In this document: piece after piece, positions 9,640 through 20,942 of the stretch
How positions within the stretch are numbered: the stretch's first letter is position 1
Layout of the letters: every line of letters starts with the position of its first letter
Made by a program: the position numbers and the translations under genes
The notes under the pieces: model-generated
Seen by the model: only the letters and a program-made list of their open reading frames with translations
Told to the model about the DNA's origin: nothing
The model's database searches: none
Assembly (NCBI RefSeq): GCF_000182565.1
Contig: NW_015971537.1
Span: forward strand, 476,732-540,731
DNA: 64,000 nt
From: Spizellomyces punctatus DAOM BR117
Lineage: Eukaryota; Chytridiomycota; Chytridiomycetes; Spizellomycetales; Spizellomycetaceae
Direction: 5' to 3'

Positions 9640-12322
9640 TCAAATACAATCTTCCCTGCCCTGTTCAGATTTGCTAATGTTAGGCAATGATGCCAAAATC
9701 CGAAAAAACTCGTGGCATCGCTAGACATCACGCAGTGAGTGTGAGACTTGCTTAGTTACAGGCATCAACATGCGCCCAACATACTTGTTGGATTTCCAGG
9801 CTTGGCGACTCCTTCAGCGCCTCCACGGTAGAGATTACAACGGGTGGACAGGTTCCAACCCTTTGTACGAGTTTGTTGATACATTGGAGGACATAGCTTG
9901 TAGTGGACAGATCTGTGCCGCGAAGATGTCAAGTATACACATCGCCGTGGAGATTCTCTAGTTCTCACTCGCTCACCTTCAACTTTTGGTGCATTGAGTA
10001 GCCGGCCCATTCTATCTAGAACATCATGCGCTTCTGATGGGACAGTAATAAACTCTGACAGTACCTGGTCAACCACCAGTTACTTTTATCCCCAGGTAGA
10101 AGCAGATACCACAAGGGTTTATAATGATCTTACCCATACGGCAAATTGCAGTAGCGTCACGTCCATCGCATCCTTGACCAATATCTCCAAGCATTCCTTG
10201 ACACTTAATTGCACAGCACCCGCATCTTCTTGTAACAGAACCGCATTCAAGCGACTGATGACAGAGGGTCGCGCATCCTGGTGCACCGAATGCAATGCTT
10301 GAAATAGAATTCTGCAAGTTTCTTCCGATGTCACCGATAATGTAGATAGATCAGAACAGCAAAAAAGTTAAGGTAATGCACGCTCAAATATGGGTATTGA
10401 CGTGCAAGGAAAAAAGGATATCGATTGAGAAGGTTAACAAGGGTCTCGCACATCCGAAGCTGAGTACACGCATCCCCTGATTTGCGTAGGTGGTCTAACA
10501 CATGATCGACTATCGAGTGGTAGTCCTCCTTGGTAGCCACCAAGCAAAGGATTTTCAATCCCTAAGCCAATCGGAGCACCAAAGTTGGACAATTATATAT
10601 ATCTGTATGCGACAGAAACGGTACATACCATTTGCTCCAGTGAATCATCGCCAGACCGTAAGGATTCTTCTACCTCAGCTCTAAACCGTGAGAGTATGTC
10701 CCCAACGTTCGCACCTACAAGCAGGTATAGCCCCGCAAGTCCGAGATACCGAAGATTACTATTCGCCGATTGAAGCAGCCGGGACAGGATTTCCGGCGCG
10801 CATCCGAGATGATCGGTAGAAGCCACTGGAGCGACAATGCTCAAAGCCTTAATCCCTCCATAGATAATCGCTGCATTTGCAAACTGGTCATGAATAGCAC
10901 TGACAAACTTTTAGAACTGGCGCCCAAATTACCGTACGATGCATCTCCTCCATCTTGGGCATTTTCCAAGGTGTCAAGAATGACAGGATGAGCTGTCTGA
11001 GCTGCCCTGCGCTGTAATAAGCCATCCGTTGCGCATTCACAGCTCGGACACATGCTCTTACTTCATATCGCAGGCACCTAACGTTCCGATTATCTCAAGA
11101 CAATCGAGCTGTATCCACGGAGCGGTAACTCCATGGAAGTCATATTGCGTTGCCAGCCGGCCGTTAATCGCTTGTCGATGGATGTGAATGAACGCCGACA
11201 GAAGTGGGAGGTATGCCTTTGTGTCTGTCTACATAAATGGCATCTATGAGAACACAGTCTTAAGCCACTTGGAGGGATTTCCCGGAACTGACGTTACGGG
11301 ATTGACACAGCAGGGTCCGGTACGTGGTCAATGCCACACTCATTACACCAGGATCCTGATCTGCTAGGACTCGTTTCAATTTGCTAACTGCAACTGCCAT
11401 CGCGGTTGGATTTATGGTTGAGAATTTGCGTATCACGGCAGCGGCACGCTTTCGCACAAGTGCATTCTGTATATAGATGGGGGTCTCAAAATAACCGTGC
11501 GTTTCGCAAAAAGAAAAGTTAGAATAGGAATCTGTACATGCCTCATGACGAAGACAGCGCAGGACGGGGGACAACAAAGGGGAAATCATATCGGCGTTGG
11601 CTATCCCACATAGAGCTGCTAAGGCAAGAGCTTGTTCATTGATGTTGTCACTATTGAGATCCTGTGAAATGTTGAAGCATTCTCACTTTTACTCAACAGC
11701 GAGTGTATTCATGTGAAGGGGTACAAACATACCCGTTGCAAAGTGTTTACCATCAACAGGCTGAGTTCATGTCGTTCGTGCAAGAACATGGACACGCAGA
11801 GATACCCTTCGTCACCACCACAGAAAAATGGCATTACGGTGCTGTGAATAGCACCCTATATAACAGACAAATGGCCTCACCAACGTGCTTTTCGTAAAGC
11901 GATTTTGCGTCGTGCGTCAGCATAATTGCTTTGACATGGGCAAAATCCGCGGTACTGTAACCCATAGTTTCGCAGAATAGACATCGCAAGAGATACTCTG
12001 CTGTACAGCGTACGGCTGTTTCATCTTGGGATGAGAGATTGATTCGCAAGGTCTCCACCTCGGCTTTTAGAATTTGGCGCTCCTGTTGTTTAGTTTTTGC
12101 AAACGCTACGGAATTTAGCAGCCGTCGAAACTCTGGGGTTAACTGACTATTTTGCCATGTATCTCGCTCTCTGTTTGAAGAGAGGGTACAGCTTGAGCAC
12201 ACAAGAGAATATATCAGACTGGAACAACGTTTGCTTGTTACCGCTGTGGTGATGGCTCCATGACGGGCGAAAGCCATCACCCAACGACATGCAACAAGAG
12301 TGACGCGCGCTGATGAGTTCAC
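9640..12322 (-). CDS. AP4E1: Adaptin large chain, AP-4 epsilon-like, lacking hinge and ear (about 645 aa)
   Basis: Twelve exons on the minus strand: 11881-12322, 11733-11806, 11542-11661, 11293-11466, 11062-11228, 10933-11006, 10629-10870, 10402-10561, 10134-10321, 9977-10064, 9785-9912, 9640-9720. The adaptin trunk is clear: QQERQILKAEVETL, HVGYLCVSMFLHERHEL, VRKRAAAVIRKF, DQDPGVMSVAL, VTAPWIQLDCLEIIGTLG, NLRYLGLAGL and a final EIQQRCHEFF. The VTAPWIQ segment and its spacing resemble AP-4 epsilon more than AP-1 gamma. AP-4 coats vesicles leaving the trans-Golgi. The protein ends just after the trunk, so the usual appendage is absent. The intron at 11467-11541 is GC-AG. The 10322-10401 junction is frame-consistent but weak, and the start (12322 or the in-frame ATG near 12277) is uncertain. 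Confidence 0.75.
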
Positions 12323-12489
12323 GTGAAACGTCCAGATGGTCGGACTTCTTCCTTCACTGTCTACTGTCTCACGTATGTCAGATTAACATACGAAATCGTG
12401 TGTGGAGTGATCTCTGTAGGAGTTTAACGGGGACGAAGTGGACGTCTGCTGGGTTGCAATATATTCCACGCGAGAGCGTACTTTCTTCA

Positions 12490-14668
12490 ATGGAGGATTC
12501 ACGCCATAATGTACACACCACACTTGCCGAGGCTCTCTCCCAAGAACTCGGTGAGAACATGCAAGACGGCCGGCAATCAGACGTGAGCTCGCGTAGTTTA
12601 TGCAAATCATATGCTATGTGTGTGGGCTCACCTTTTGTTTAGATAATTACTTTAGTTTCCCGTCTACCTGAATCGGCAGATACTAACAAAAGTTCCTACC
12701 GTCCCTCTTCCCCGTCTCCGAGAGCTGTACGATCAGCTTCTTCCCCTTTTACGCCTTTAACAAACATCTTGTCAAACACATTCTCCAACCGACACGACTC
12801 TTCCCCATTTTCTACTGTCGGAAAGTCCTTAAAGTCACGGGTGGAGAGACAATCGCCATTCCAGAAGGAAAATGACTTATATGTAAAGACTGCTCTTGAG
12901 GCCGCCGATAGGAATGTCGTTATCGTGGCATCGTCGCCTGGTACCGCAACCAGGATTCAGTCGTCTTCCCGAGGAGAGGAGTCTCCTTTACCACAGCACT
13001 CGGACAATTCCGGGCGCAACGTTTCCAATGAAAATGCTGATAACTCTTATCCGACATCTCCGCTAATACACACAGACGTACCGGATGGTAGCAATTTGAT
13101 GGACGATGATGGGAGACGTACTTCTCTCGATGTTTTCTCCAAATCAAATCCCAGCACTATTTCAAGAGAAGGGAAGGAGTTATCTGGCCAAGGGTCGGAC
13201 GGACTTATGGGGGACATAACAATAGATTCGAATGGCGACAGTGCCCATAAGCGAGGCGATCCCGAGCAATCGCAATCGTCAACACTCCTAAACATCACCG
13301 CCCTCCCTCCTTCACAGGAATCTGTTGCTATGCCGGATCTGCACCCCGGTGCTTTAGTAGATACGGCGGCTGCAATCCCGCAACCAGGAGAAGGACATAA
13401 CGGTCGTGCCGAACACCGATTTAATCTGCAAGCGGAGTTCTCCAACCTTCAGTACCCACGCAGTATCCACTCCAATTTTGAATTCCATCCGAAAATGACT
13501 CCAGTCAAGACATCCCTCAACCCAATTGCCATTGCCGAGTTTGATCCTTTGAAGCCGCCTGGTCCGAACGACTGGTTTATGAGGTTCGAGAGCCCACAAG
13601 CTGCCATACAGGCGGCATCACCAGGCCCTCGCACGCCGGTTGGGCAGAGTCGACATCAACCGCAACTCATCAGTCCTCCACCATCGCTGTTGGATTCCAT
13701 AATCGAGTGCCCCACTCCCTCTAGTATGCCAAAGTATACTGAGAAAGATATGGAGGATGCGAGACGGACATTGCTGGCAAAGGTAAGTTTAATGGTAGAC
13801 AAAAGAGCAAGCATTTTGACATCATGGAATGCCGACTTTTGTCTCGCTGTCTTCAGTTCCAGCAAGAATATGAAATAGTGAAGTCGGAGATTTGCGATCT
13901 GGAACAAAGGCACGCAGCTGGTCAGGAAGAAAATGAAAGTATGAAGATGGCATTGAACGAATGGGATTCTATCATGCAGAGAATGCTAAGTATGTTCGGT
14001 TCGCTGCGTTGATGTATCGTCGTAATTTTACTACAAATCGCTTTGGCTAACTTGCGTTTCAACGTTCCGTGGTTTCATTAGCGGACAAGCAAAAGAAAGA
14101 AGGACAGCTGAATTTGGAAGTTGAGAAACTGGAAACCCAGGTCGAAGCGATGCGAAACGACAAGAAACGCTTGCAAGAAGACAATGATTATTTAGAGCAC
14201 AAATGGAAGCAGACCCGCATGAATTATGATGATTTAAAAGAGGTAAGGACACCAGTTTTCATCTCAACGTCAGTTATGGAGCCTGAATTGCTATTCCTCA
14301 GTCCGGAGCAAAGTTGACGGACCAGATTGAGTCACTCAAAAGGGATTTAAGCGCGGCGGACACTCGATTTGAGGCTCTAAAAGGACATGCCGAACAAAAA
14401 TTGGAAGAGTAAGTTTACTTTCCGCGATCTATATGGCCATTCGCTCATTTTCAAGTGTTAACCGCGCCACCTCAGAGCAAGCAATGAGCTATCACGCGTG
14501 CAGTTGGCGTACGAGAAGGAGGTGTCTGCCCTCAAGGCGAAATTATCCAGAGCAGAGATTCAAATAAGCACGTTGGAGCGAACAGTGGAAAGCAAGACGC
14601 AGGAAAACCAGGAGCTCACGAAAATATGCGACTCTCTGGTCGCACAGCTGGAAGAGAGGGGTAGTTGA
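12490..14668 (+). CDS. TACC-domain (transforming acidic coiled-coil) protein (608 aa)
   Basis: TACC proteins recruit XMAP215-type microtubule polymerases to centrosomes and spindles. Six exons: 12490-12582, 12643-13782, 13857-13989, 14082-14242, 14302-14408, 14476-14668, all frame-consistent. Residues about 1-390 are Ser/Pro-rich and probably disordered. The rest is a long coiled coil that begins KYTEKDMEDARRTLLAK, where animal TACC domains begin with a similar Tyr-Thr-x-Lys-Asp stretch. It ends with ALKGHAEQKLEEASNEL and TLERTVESKTQENQELTKI, which match the C-terminal TACC signature. Divergent from the adaptin gene with 167 bp between start codons. Start chosen at 12490; an in-frame ATG at 12313 would overlap the neighbour's start. 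Confidence 0.85.
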
Positions 14669-14751
14669 GCGTCATTTCTATTAAGCATATTTATATTATA
14701 TTAACAATTGTCCTAAATGTCCCAATTGTCTTTTGTCATCGTGCACGGCTC

Positions 14752-15474
14752 TCATGACTTTCTTTTCCACAATGAAAGCTTTTCGCCATATTCCTGACGT
14801 GTTCTGCTTTCAAATGTGTCTAGGACTTCCTCTATGAACACCTCTTCAAAGTGTGGGGACAGCAAGGAGCGATAAATATCGACCGACAAAGCAAATGGTG
14901 GTCCGCCCTCATGATTGCTCAATGGATACATGTATGCAACAAGATGGCCACCGGGACGAATGAGTTCCGCTACTTTGGTTGCCCACTGGGCACGAAGTGT
15001 TGGCTGCAGAGCGCAAAGAAACCTTTGGGGCGGTTACTGACATTGTTTGTACATCCTGGTCAACGACAGATTGAAAACATACGTGTGATCATATACAACA
15101 TCAAAGGAACATTCCGGGGTATACTGAAAAAAGTCCGCAGTGACGAAACGGGCTTTATGTGCTGGAATGGCCTTTTCTTCCCGCAGCTTCTCTGCAACCT
15201 CTTTTGCCTTGGGACTAATGTCTATACCTACAACATAGTCTCTGCCGCTCGTATTGGATAACAAGAAGACATCCCAACCACTTCCACAGCCAGGTACCAA
15301 CGCCTTTCCTTCGTTAAGCTGTGGGAATTCGTTTGATTCTATTAATCCTTGAAAGGCCGGTGCTGGTGCACCGTGATCCCACAATGTGACAGACTCGGAC
15401 CAGGCTTTTTGCCACCCATCGGGTTGCGACAGCAGTTCTAGCATTCGACTTCGGTCGGACATATTCGTCGACAA
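14752..15474 (-). CDS. SAM-dependent thiol/thiopurine methyltransferase family protein (220 aa)
   Basis: Two exons, 15083-15474 and 14752-15022; intron GTATGT...CCAAAG. The SAM-binding motif is LVPGCGSGWDVFLL (about residues 58-71), followed by VVGIDIS and the acidic FDVVYDHT motif typical of the TPMT/HOL group. After the splice the frame reads FLCALQPTLRAQWATKV and LIRPGGHLVAYMYPL, again as in this group. Members methylate thiols, thiocyanate or halides; the substrate cannot be told. N-terminal signal WQKAWSESVTLWDHGAPAP matches the family N-terminus. A second in-frame ATG lies four codons after the first. Converges on the TACC gene (83 bp between stops). Confidence 0.85.
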
Positions 15475-15630
15475 CCCGTTTGCTGATGATTGATCTACCG
15501 TCGAGTTGAATGACGTCCGCGTTGGGACTTAAACTCCGCTAGTGAGGGCTTAGTGTATCCAGTGTGGCGGAGGACAAGAAGCCTTTCCGTGAGCAAGCGC
15601 GTCAAACTGTCAACCCAAAACGCGGACGCG

Positions 15631-16709
15631 ATGACCACTGAATTGAGTACGTCAAGAGGTACTGTTGACTCTCGTGAGGAACGGCTTAATCCATCAGTCC
15701 ATCCACTTTCGTTCACCTTGAACCCAGGCGCCGTGGAGTTTGTACCGACACAACAACAAGGGCCAGCTGAAATTCCTTGGTGGGAAAATGCTGTCGAGAA
15801 GCTTAAGAAAGAGCTGGTGGGCTGTGCTCCTTTGTGTAGTGCCAAACACATATGGCAAGAGATATTTACTCTTATGTTTCTTATGCTATTCTGACTAGGC
15901 ACACGGTTGGGAGCAAGAGAAACAGCGACTTATCGAAAGTTTCAAGAACGAAAATGAGACTCGCCAACAGGCTTGGAATCGCGAGAAGGAGCAGCTGGAG
16001 AAAATCAACGCTGATACTGTAGCCATGATGAAGACGGAAAAAGAAAAGTCTAAGCTCGTTTGGGAGGAGCTGGAGAAAATCAACAATCATACTGTAGCCA
16101 CTTTGAAGAGGGAAAAAGAACAGCTTGAGCTCGCTTGGGAGGAAGAAAAGAAAAAGACTCGCAAATCTCATTTAGAAGAGCTGTCAAAAGTCAAAGGAAA
16201 GTTAGCAGAGGTGGAACAGCAATACCAGCAAGAAGTGGCATCGAAGGAGACTCTCCAGCAAGAGATGGTAAGATTTGCCTTCAATAGCTTTAGAAGACGT
16301 GTGTGATCTACTAATCCTGATGGGTCATTTCTATTAGAATGCTTTGAAACAGAACCTAAACAACTATCGCATGAATGAGGAGAACCTGAAGAAGATGCTT
16401 GAAGAACAGAGGTCCGGACTTGCCGCCGCAAAGCATGATATTGAAGAGATTGCACGAACCTCAGAACGGCAAGTTCAGGAAGAGAGAGAGCGCTCGCTTT
16501 CGCAGTATGGATTGCTGATTGAAAGGTGCCTGGATATGACCTTCGGGTGCGCTGCGTTGATGAAACAGCGGAAGGCGCTTCCAGATGAAGTTAAGAGCCT
16601 CATGCAGGGTTTGGTGGGAGAGACAATGTCGGCCGCGTTTCGATACAAGAACACTGTCGCGTCATTAAAGGAAGGAAGTGTCCCCGTCGAGGGCCTGTGC
16701 GTCTGGTAA
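15631..16709 (+). CDS. Unrecognised coiled-coil protein with a 25-residue tandem repeat (308 aa)
   Basis: Three exons: 15631-15816, 15899-16267, 16338-16709. The first 60 residues contain a hydrophobic-aromatic patch (AEIPWWENAVEKLKKEL). Residues about 62-230 are a near-continuous coiled coil rich in Glu, Lys and Gln. Within it, two 25-residue units (LEKINADTVAMMK... and LEKINNHTVATLK...) repeat head to tail, mirrored by a 75-bp DNA repeat. The C-terminal 70 residues (FGCAALMKQRKALPDEVK...) look folded and end GLCVW. Family unknown; a structural or cytoskeletal role is an inference. Divergent from the methyltransferase with 156 bp between starts. The second intron carries a CTACTAATCC branch site. 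Confidence 0.7.
15995..16144 (+). repeat. 75-bp tandem repeat inside the coiled-coil gene
   Basis: The unit beginning CTGGAGAAAATCAAC at 15995 recurs at 16070 with a 75-bp period and retains matching blocks (ATACTGTAGCCA; TAAGCTCGTTTGGGAGGA versus TGAGCTCGCTTGGGAGGA). It encodes the 25-residue coiled-coil repeat. Confidence 0.8.
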
Positions 16710-16874
16710 AAGTTAGATATGTGTTTGGGAGTCGTAATGCCTTTGCTTGTGTGAGCCTACGAGTCGTCCACCTGTACTGATTTGCGTCACTTATTAAGCT
16801 CGAGAGTGTAAGATATAAATTGCATTATGTGTGAAATTTAATGGCCCTGCCATATTTCGAGTTTACATACAATA

Positions 16875-19811
16875 CTACATAGTCATGCTGGAATCTGCCT
16901 TCTCCATGACAGTCTTCTGCACTACAATTTCATCATGTCCAGCAGGTGTAGTCCTCGGGCGTCCCGTCAGATCCGACACCATCCCACTGAAAACTGACAC
17001 AAGAGAACTCCGTGATTCCCATATCGGAAGGAAGATGACGACCGCCGCCGCGAGGATGGCCCAAATCAAACCCACTACAATCCAGCCGTAAAAGAATGGC
17101 TTGGAAAAGACGTACTTGGAAAGATACATCTGAGGAAGAAGTCGCACGGAGGTCAGTACTGATATGCATGTCGTGTGCCATTGACGAACCAAGACTCACC
17201 GGAATGGGCCAGATTATCACCAGTACCACTGTCAAGCCACCAGCCCAGATATACGCAAACCTAGCTGCGTTATCCAGCCTCTTCGGGTCAGTTTCTTTCT
17301 CGTCCAGAATGTGCTCCTCGCTGGGGGTATCCGTCAATTGCTTCAAATTCTTTGTACTTTCCCAGTCAAAGTCATCAGGATTGTAAAGAGATACCGCTGT
17401 TGATACTATGCCCGAGATAATAAGGGAAGCTCTGAAGTATCAAGCGGTCAGTGTCGAGCACCCAGAAGAACGACCAAAAGTCGGAGCACACATACAGATT
17501 GCCAGCAAGCATTGGGTAGTTGCCTCCAGTAGTGTCAATGTTGATCTCTCCGTAGTATGCTTTTGTAACTATAAGCCAAAGAGAGACTCCGCAAACAAAT
17601 CCGGTAACGGCACCCGCAATGGCTCCTGTTGCCGTCTGTTTTCTCCAGGTCAGCGTAAATGCAATGGGGAAAACTGGAAGAAAAGGGTGAGCGCGCCATG
17701 TCCGAAATAAATCATCCAGTACCTCCACTCACCTGCGGGAGAGAGAAGGACCCCCATCAACAGGTACAAGTATCCCAGGCTAACACCGATTTCGTTCAAA
17801 ACGATCGCGAGAATACCCATAAAGCACCCAAACCCGACGGTGGTGATGTGCGCCATCTTGATGATATCTTTGCTGGTTGCGCTCGGTTTGATGTACGTTT
17901 TGTAGATGTCGTAAGTGCTTGTGGCCAAAGAGAGGTTAGATGGCAGAATGAAAGTGTGGAGACTACAAATGTGCTGGCTTACCAAATGGAGCTAACAGCG
18001 ACCAACTCGGCCGAGGCTGCCGAAGTAACGGCCATGAAAATAAGAATGAGAATAGCGGCAGCTCCGGATGTACCAAGAAGGGCCACAGCTGTGGGTGAAG
18101 GAAAGAACAAGTCTAAGTAAGAAGATACGGAACTGGTGAATTTTTGTAAACCCACCTGCAGCTGGAGCTACGAGCCCGGCGTGAACATCAGCGATGAGGA
18201 GTCTCTCGGGATACGTCGGAAAGATGGGGTTGGACTCTAGAGCTACCGCGGCCAAACCGAGTGTTGTTGCAAGGAAGAATGGGATTGCTAAAGTAGATAA
18301 AAGCGTGAGCCTCCAGGCACGATATAGAGACGGAACATGAGATGCCTTACCAAACCAGGCCAATCCACCGACAAGGTATGCCTTGACAGTAGAGCTGGGT
18401 CGGGCTGCGATGGCTCGCTGCCAGTAAGCCTATGTGACAAAATCGTGAGCCACGCAGAATTGAACAGGAATATTATGAACCCACGATGCAATACCTGGTC
18501 AACAAACACAGTGCCGAAATTTCCAACGATGTTGATCAATCTGAAAATGGGCAGCACCAATGTGAGTTCGCCATTGGGACACACTTTTAACGGTTCAAAT
18601 CGCTCGCTTACCCAAAGATCAGTCCTTGCAGCGATGTCATGGTCAAGTCTGGTATCAAAGGTCATCAGTCGAGTCCTTATTTCAAGTTGTTTAAATATTT
18701 GTCATCACTCACATTGACCATCTTCGTTATCCGGAACAGGAGCACGAATAGCAGCAGCTTTGAGTAAATCGAACATCTTCCCGGGAGATCCAATATACTC
18801 GCTTGTTGCATAAACCGTGAAGCCAAACACCAGAATAATTATGTAGATGACTGCGGTGTGCGAATAATCGGTCAAGAATGTGGCCTGCAAAGAAAGAGAT
18901 GATCAGAAATGTATGAAGGAGATTTAGACAGTAGATACTACCTTGAGCCCACCGAATGCGACGTACGCAATCACACCCAGTGGAATGAGCATACACGCAG
19001 CATAGATGTTCATGCCAGTGAGTTGAGTAACAACCGCGGAGCCTATCATCCCAGTATGAAATTAGCTGTGTGTTGGAGCCATACAGCGCAGAATATAACA
19101 GTTACCTCCAAGCAGAAGCATTGCAGTGACAACCAAGTTACAAGCCTGTAGTGTCACCTATTAGTAGGTCCCCTTAAACTGTAACCAAAAGACCTCGCAA
19201 CATACCAGCCCAAAGAGGATGAAAACAATATGTGCAGTTTTGCCTTTTGATGATAAGCCTTCGTCAGAGGAGATCACACAAGTGTTGACAGACATTGCAT
19301 CAGTCCTACCATAGCGGGCATTCACAATCTCCAAGAAGGTGTGCGCATTCGGTGCTACGCGTTTAACTTGGATGGCCTGGAGAACAAAAGATGACCAGTT
19401 CAGTCGCATGTGGAGTTTTCCCCTCATGTATTGGCACCTACCAGAATTGCGAATAAAAGAACTTGAATAGTTGCTCCGGCCGCGTACCAGAAGGGTCCGG
19501 AAATGCCGTATCTTGACAAGCATGATGAGTATGTTTTCGGTGTATGCATTTGTACGCCTCAAGCGTGCTACTTACTGGTATGCAACACTAGAACTTTGCA
19601 AAAGGGTAGCAGCCCAGGTCCAGGAACTAACAACCGCACAGGCAACCAGGCCTGTTTTCATGGATCTTCCGGCGGTCGCAAACATCTCAGATGTCTGCTC
19701 TTCTTGCATGTAACGTTTGAGCAAGTACGTAATGAGGGTAATTAAAAGCGAAAAAAAGACGCCGAAGCCCAGGACAACCGCCCAGCCGGCTCCTTGCGGT
19801 AAGACAGCCAT
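16875..19811 (-). CDS. DUR3: Urea active transporter, sodium:solute symporter family (657 aa)
   Basis: Imports urea at the plasma membrane for use as nitrogen. Sixteen exons on the minus strand: 19576-19811, 19442-19511, 19310-19376, 19206-19243, 19106-19145, 18942-19042, 18713-18884, 18612-18648, 18495-18540, 18351-18429, 18156-18287, 17983-18088, 17733-17917, 17496-17673, 17200-17431, 16875-17129. All joins keep frame; 657 residues fits the family (about 650-700). Diagnostic segments are [64 protein letters not shown] and [15 protein letters not shown]. About 15 hydrophobic segments span the protein. Several sites matching GATA nitrogen-regulator motifs lie upstream, consistent with nitrogen control. 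Confidence 0.95.
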
Positions 19812-20095
19812 GGAGATCTGGGATATGAACAGAGGATGAAGCTAGAAAGGCTAGTCGGAAGCGTGAAGGTAAGAGTTGGAGGAGCAGAGTGGGGCATCTT
19901 GAAAGTCCCGCCGAATTTAAAAGAACTGAGGGCAATAACTCAAAGCAGATTAAGACCCGGGCGGAAACCGCCGGATCAGCTGCAAAAGCAGGAGTTACTG
20001 AGGTTCTTGCTCCCAACAATGCCCGTGTTCGTTGGACAGGTTTCACGGAACCCTTTGCCATTTCCTTTCAAGGTTTTCTTTGCAGATGAACAGAG

Positions 20096-20389
20096 CTTAT
20101 CAGAGTCGAGATACGAACCCCGCCTACCTCCTTCCCCACTCACGCGATCAGGTTGACGTTCGACAAGCGGAGCATTTTCACATGTCTCGTGTGGAGGCAA
20201 TCTTATCACAAATTCCAAGAGATCGCCATCGCGAACCCGGATATATGTTGGCCAATATTTTGGATTTTCGATAAGATTATAAAGTTACACAAATGTTGAT
20301 AGATAAAGCCTTATCCTGCGCGTTTCATTAATTCCTTTGGATCTACAGGGGCTTTTACTTTCTGGTCATGGTATTACTTTAGATTATCT
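20096..20389. promoter_or_regulatory. Cluster of HGATAR sites upstream of DUR3
   Basis: Six matches to the fungal nitrogen-regulator site HGATAR are visible: TGATAAG on the minus strand at 20096-20102 and 20202-20208, CGATAAG at 20269-20275, TGATAG at 20297-20302, AGATAA at 20301-20306, and AGATAA on the minus strand at 20384-20389. They sit about 285-580 bp upstream of the DUR3 ATG. By chance about one such match is expected in 300 bp on both strands. Binding by an AreA/Gln3-like factor is an inference. Confidence 0.5.
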
Positions 20390-20677
20390 GCCACTTTAAC
20401 AACCTAAAAAACACGGGAACAACTCATTTGTTGTAGTACGCTAGATTGTCTGGAAAGCTCACCATCGTCCAACGTACCCGAACGAACCAATGACAAGCCA
20501 ATGGCTGTTCTGACGTTTGGTTTGGGCTACTGGGGTTGTTCATGCATCATGCATTTCCTGCTTTTGTTCTACCATTGAAACAGAAGGAGCTAGAGAATTA
20601 GAGAGTCTATGCAGAATTTCTTTTTCGCAGGTCGAAATTTATATCAATCCCACCGTAATGCAACTGAAATAACTATT

Positions 20678-20757
20678 GCATAAAGGCCAAGTAATATAGA
20701 TATCCTGTATTGTGAGAGCATAAAGGCCCAGTAACATAGATATCCTGTTCTGTGAGA
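20678..20757. repeat. Tandem duplication of a 40-bp unit
   Basis: Two adjacent copies (20678-20717 and 20718-20757) starting GCATAAAGGCC, differing at 4 of 40 positions. The location is about 190-265 bp upstream of the MORN gene start. Confidence 0.85.
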
Positions 20758-20942
20758 TTGTACTGGAAATACACTTTGTGGTGGGTTAGGCGGCAGTTAA
20801 AGCAGTAGAACCTATGTACTAGTCAGTTAATAGATATTTTAGTCCCCAAGCCACGGGTGGACTATTACCGATTAAGTAATCAAAAATGCAGCTGCTTTGG
20901 TTTGAGTTCAAACACTCAACAACGAGGAAGAACACTAGCACC

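Larger units (their letters stand above)
19812..20942. other. Intergenic region upstream of DUR3 and of the MORN gene
   Basis: 1.1 kb between divergently transcribed genes. It contains a cluster of GATA-factor motifs (20096-20389) and a 40-bp tandem duplication (20678-20757), both listed separately. The short open frames at 19836-20275 have no recognisable protein and overlap in several frames, so no gene is called. Confidence 0.6.
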
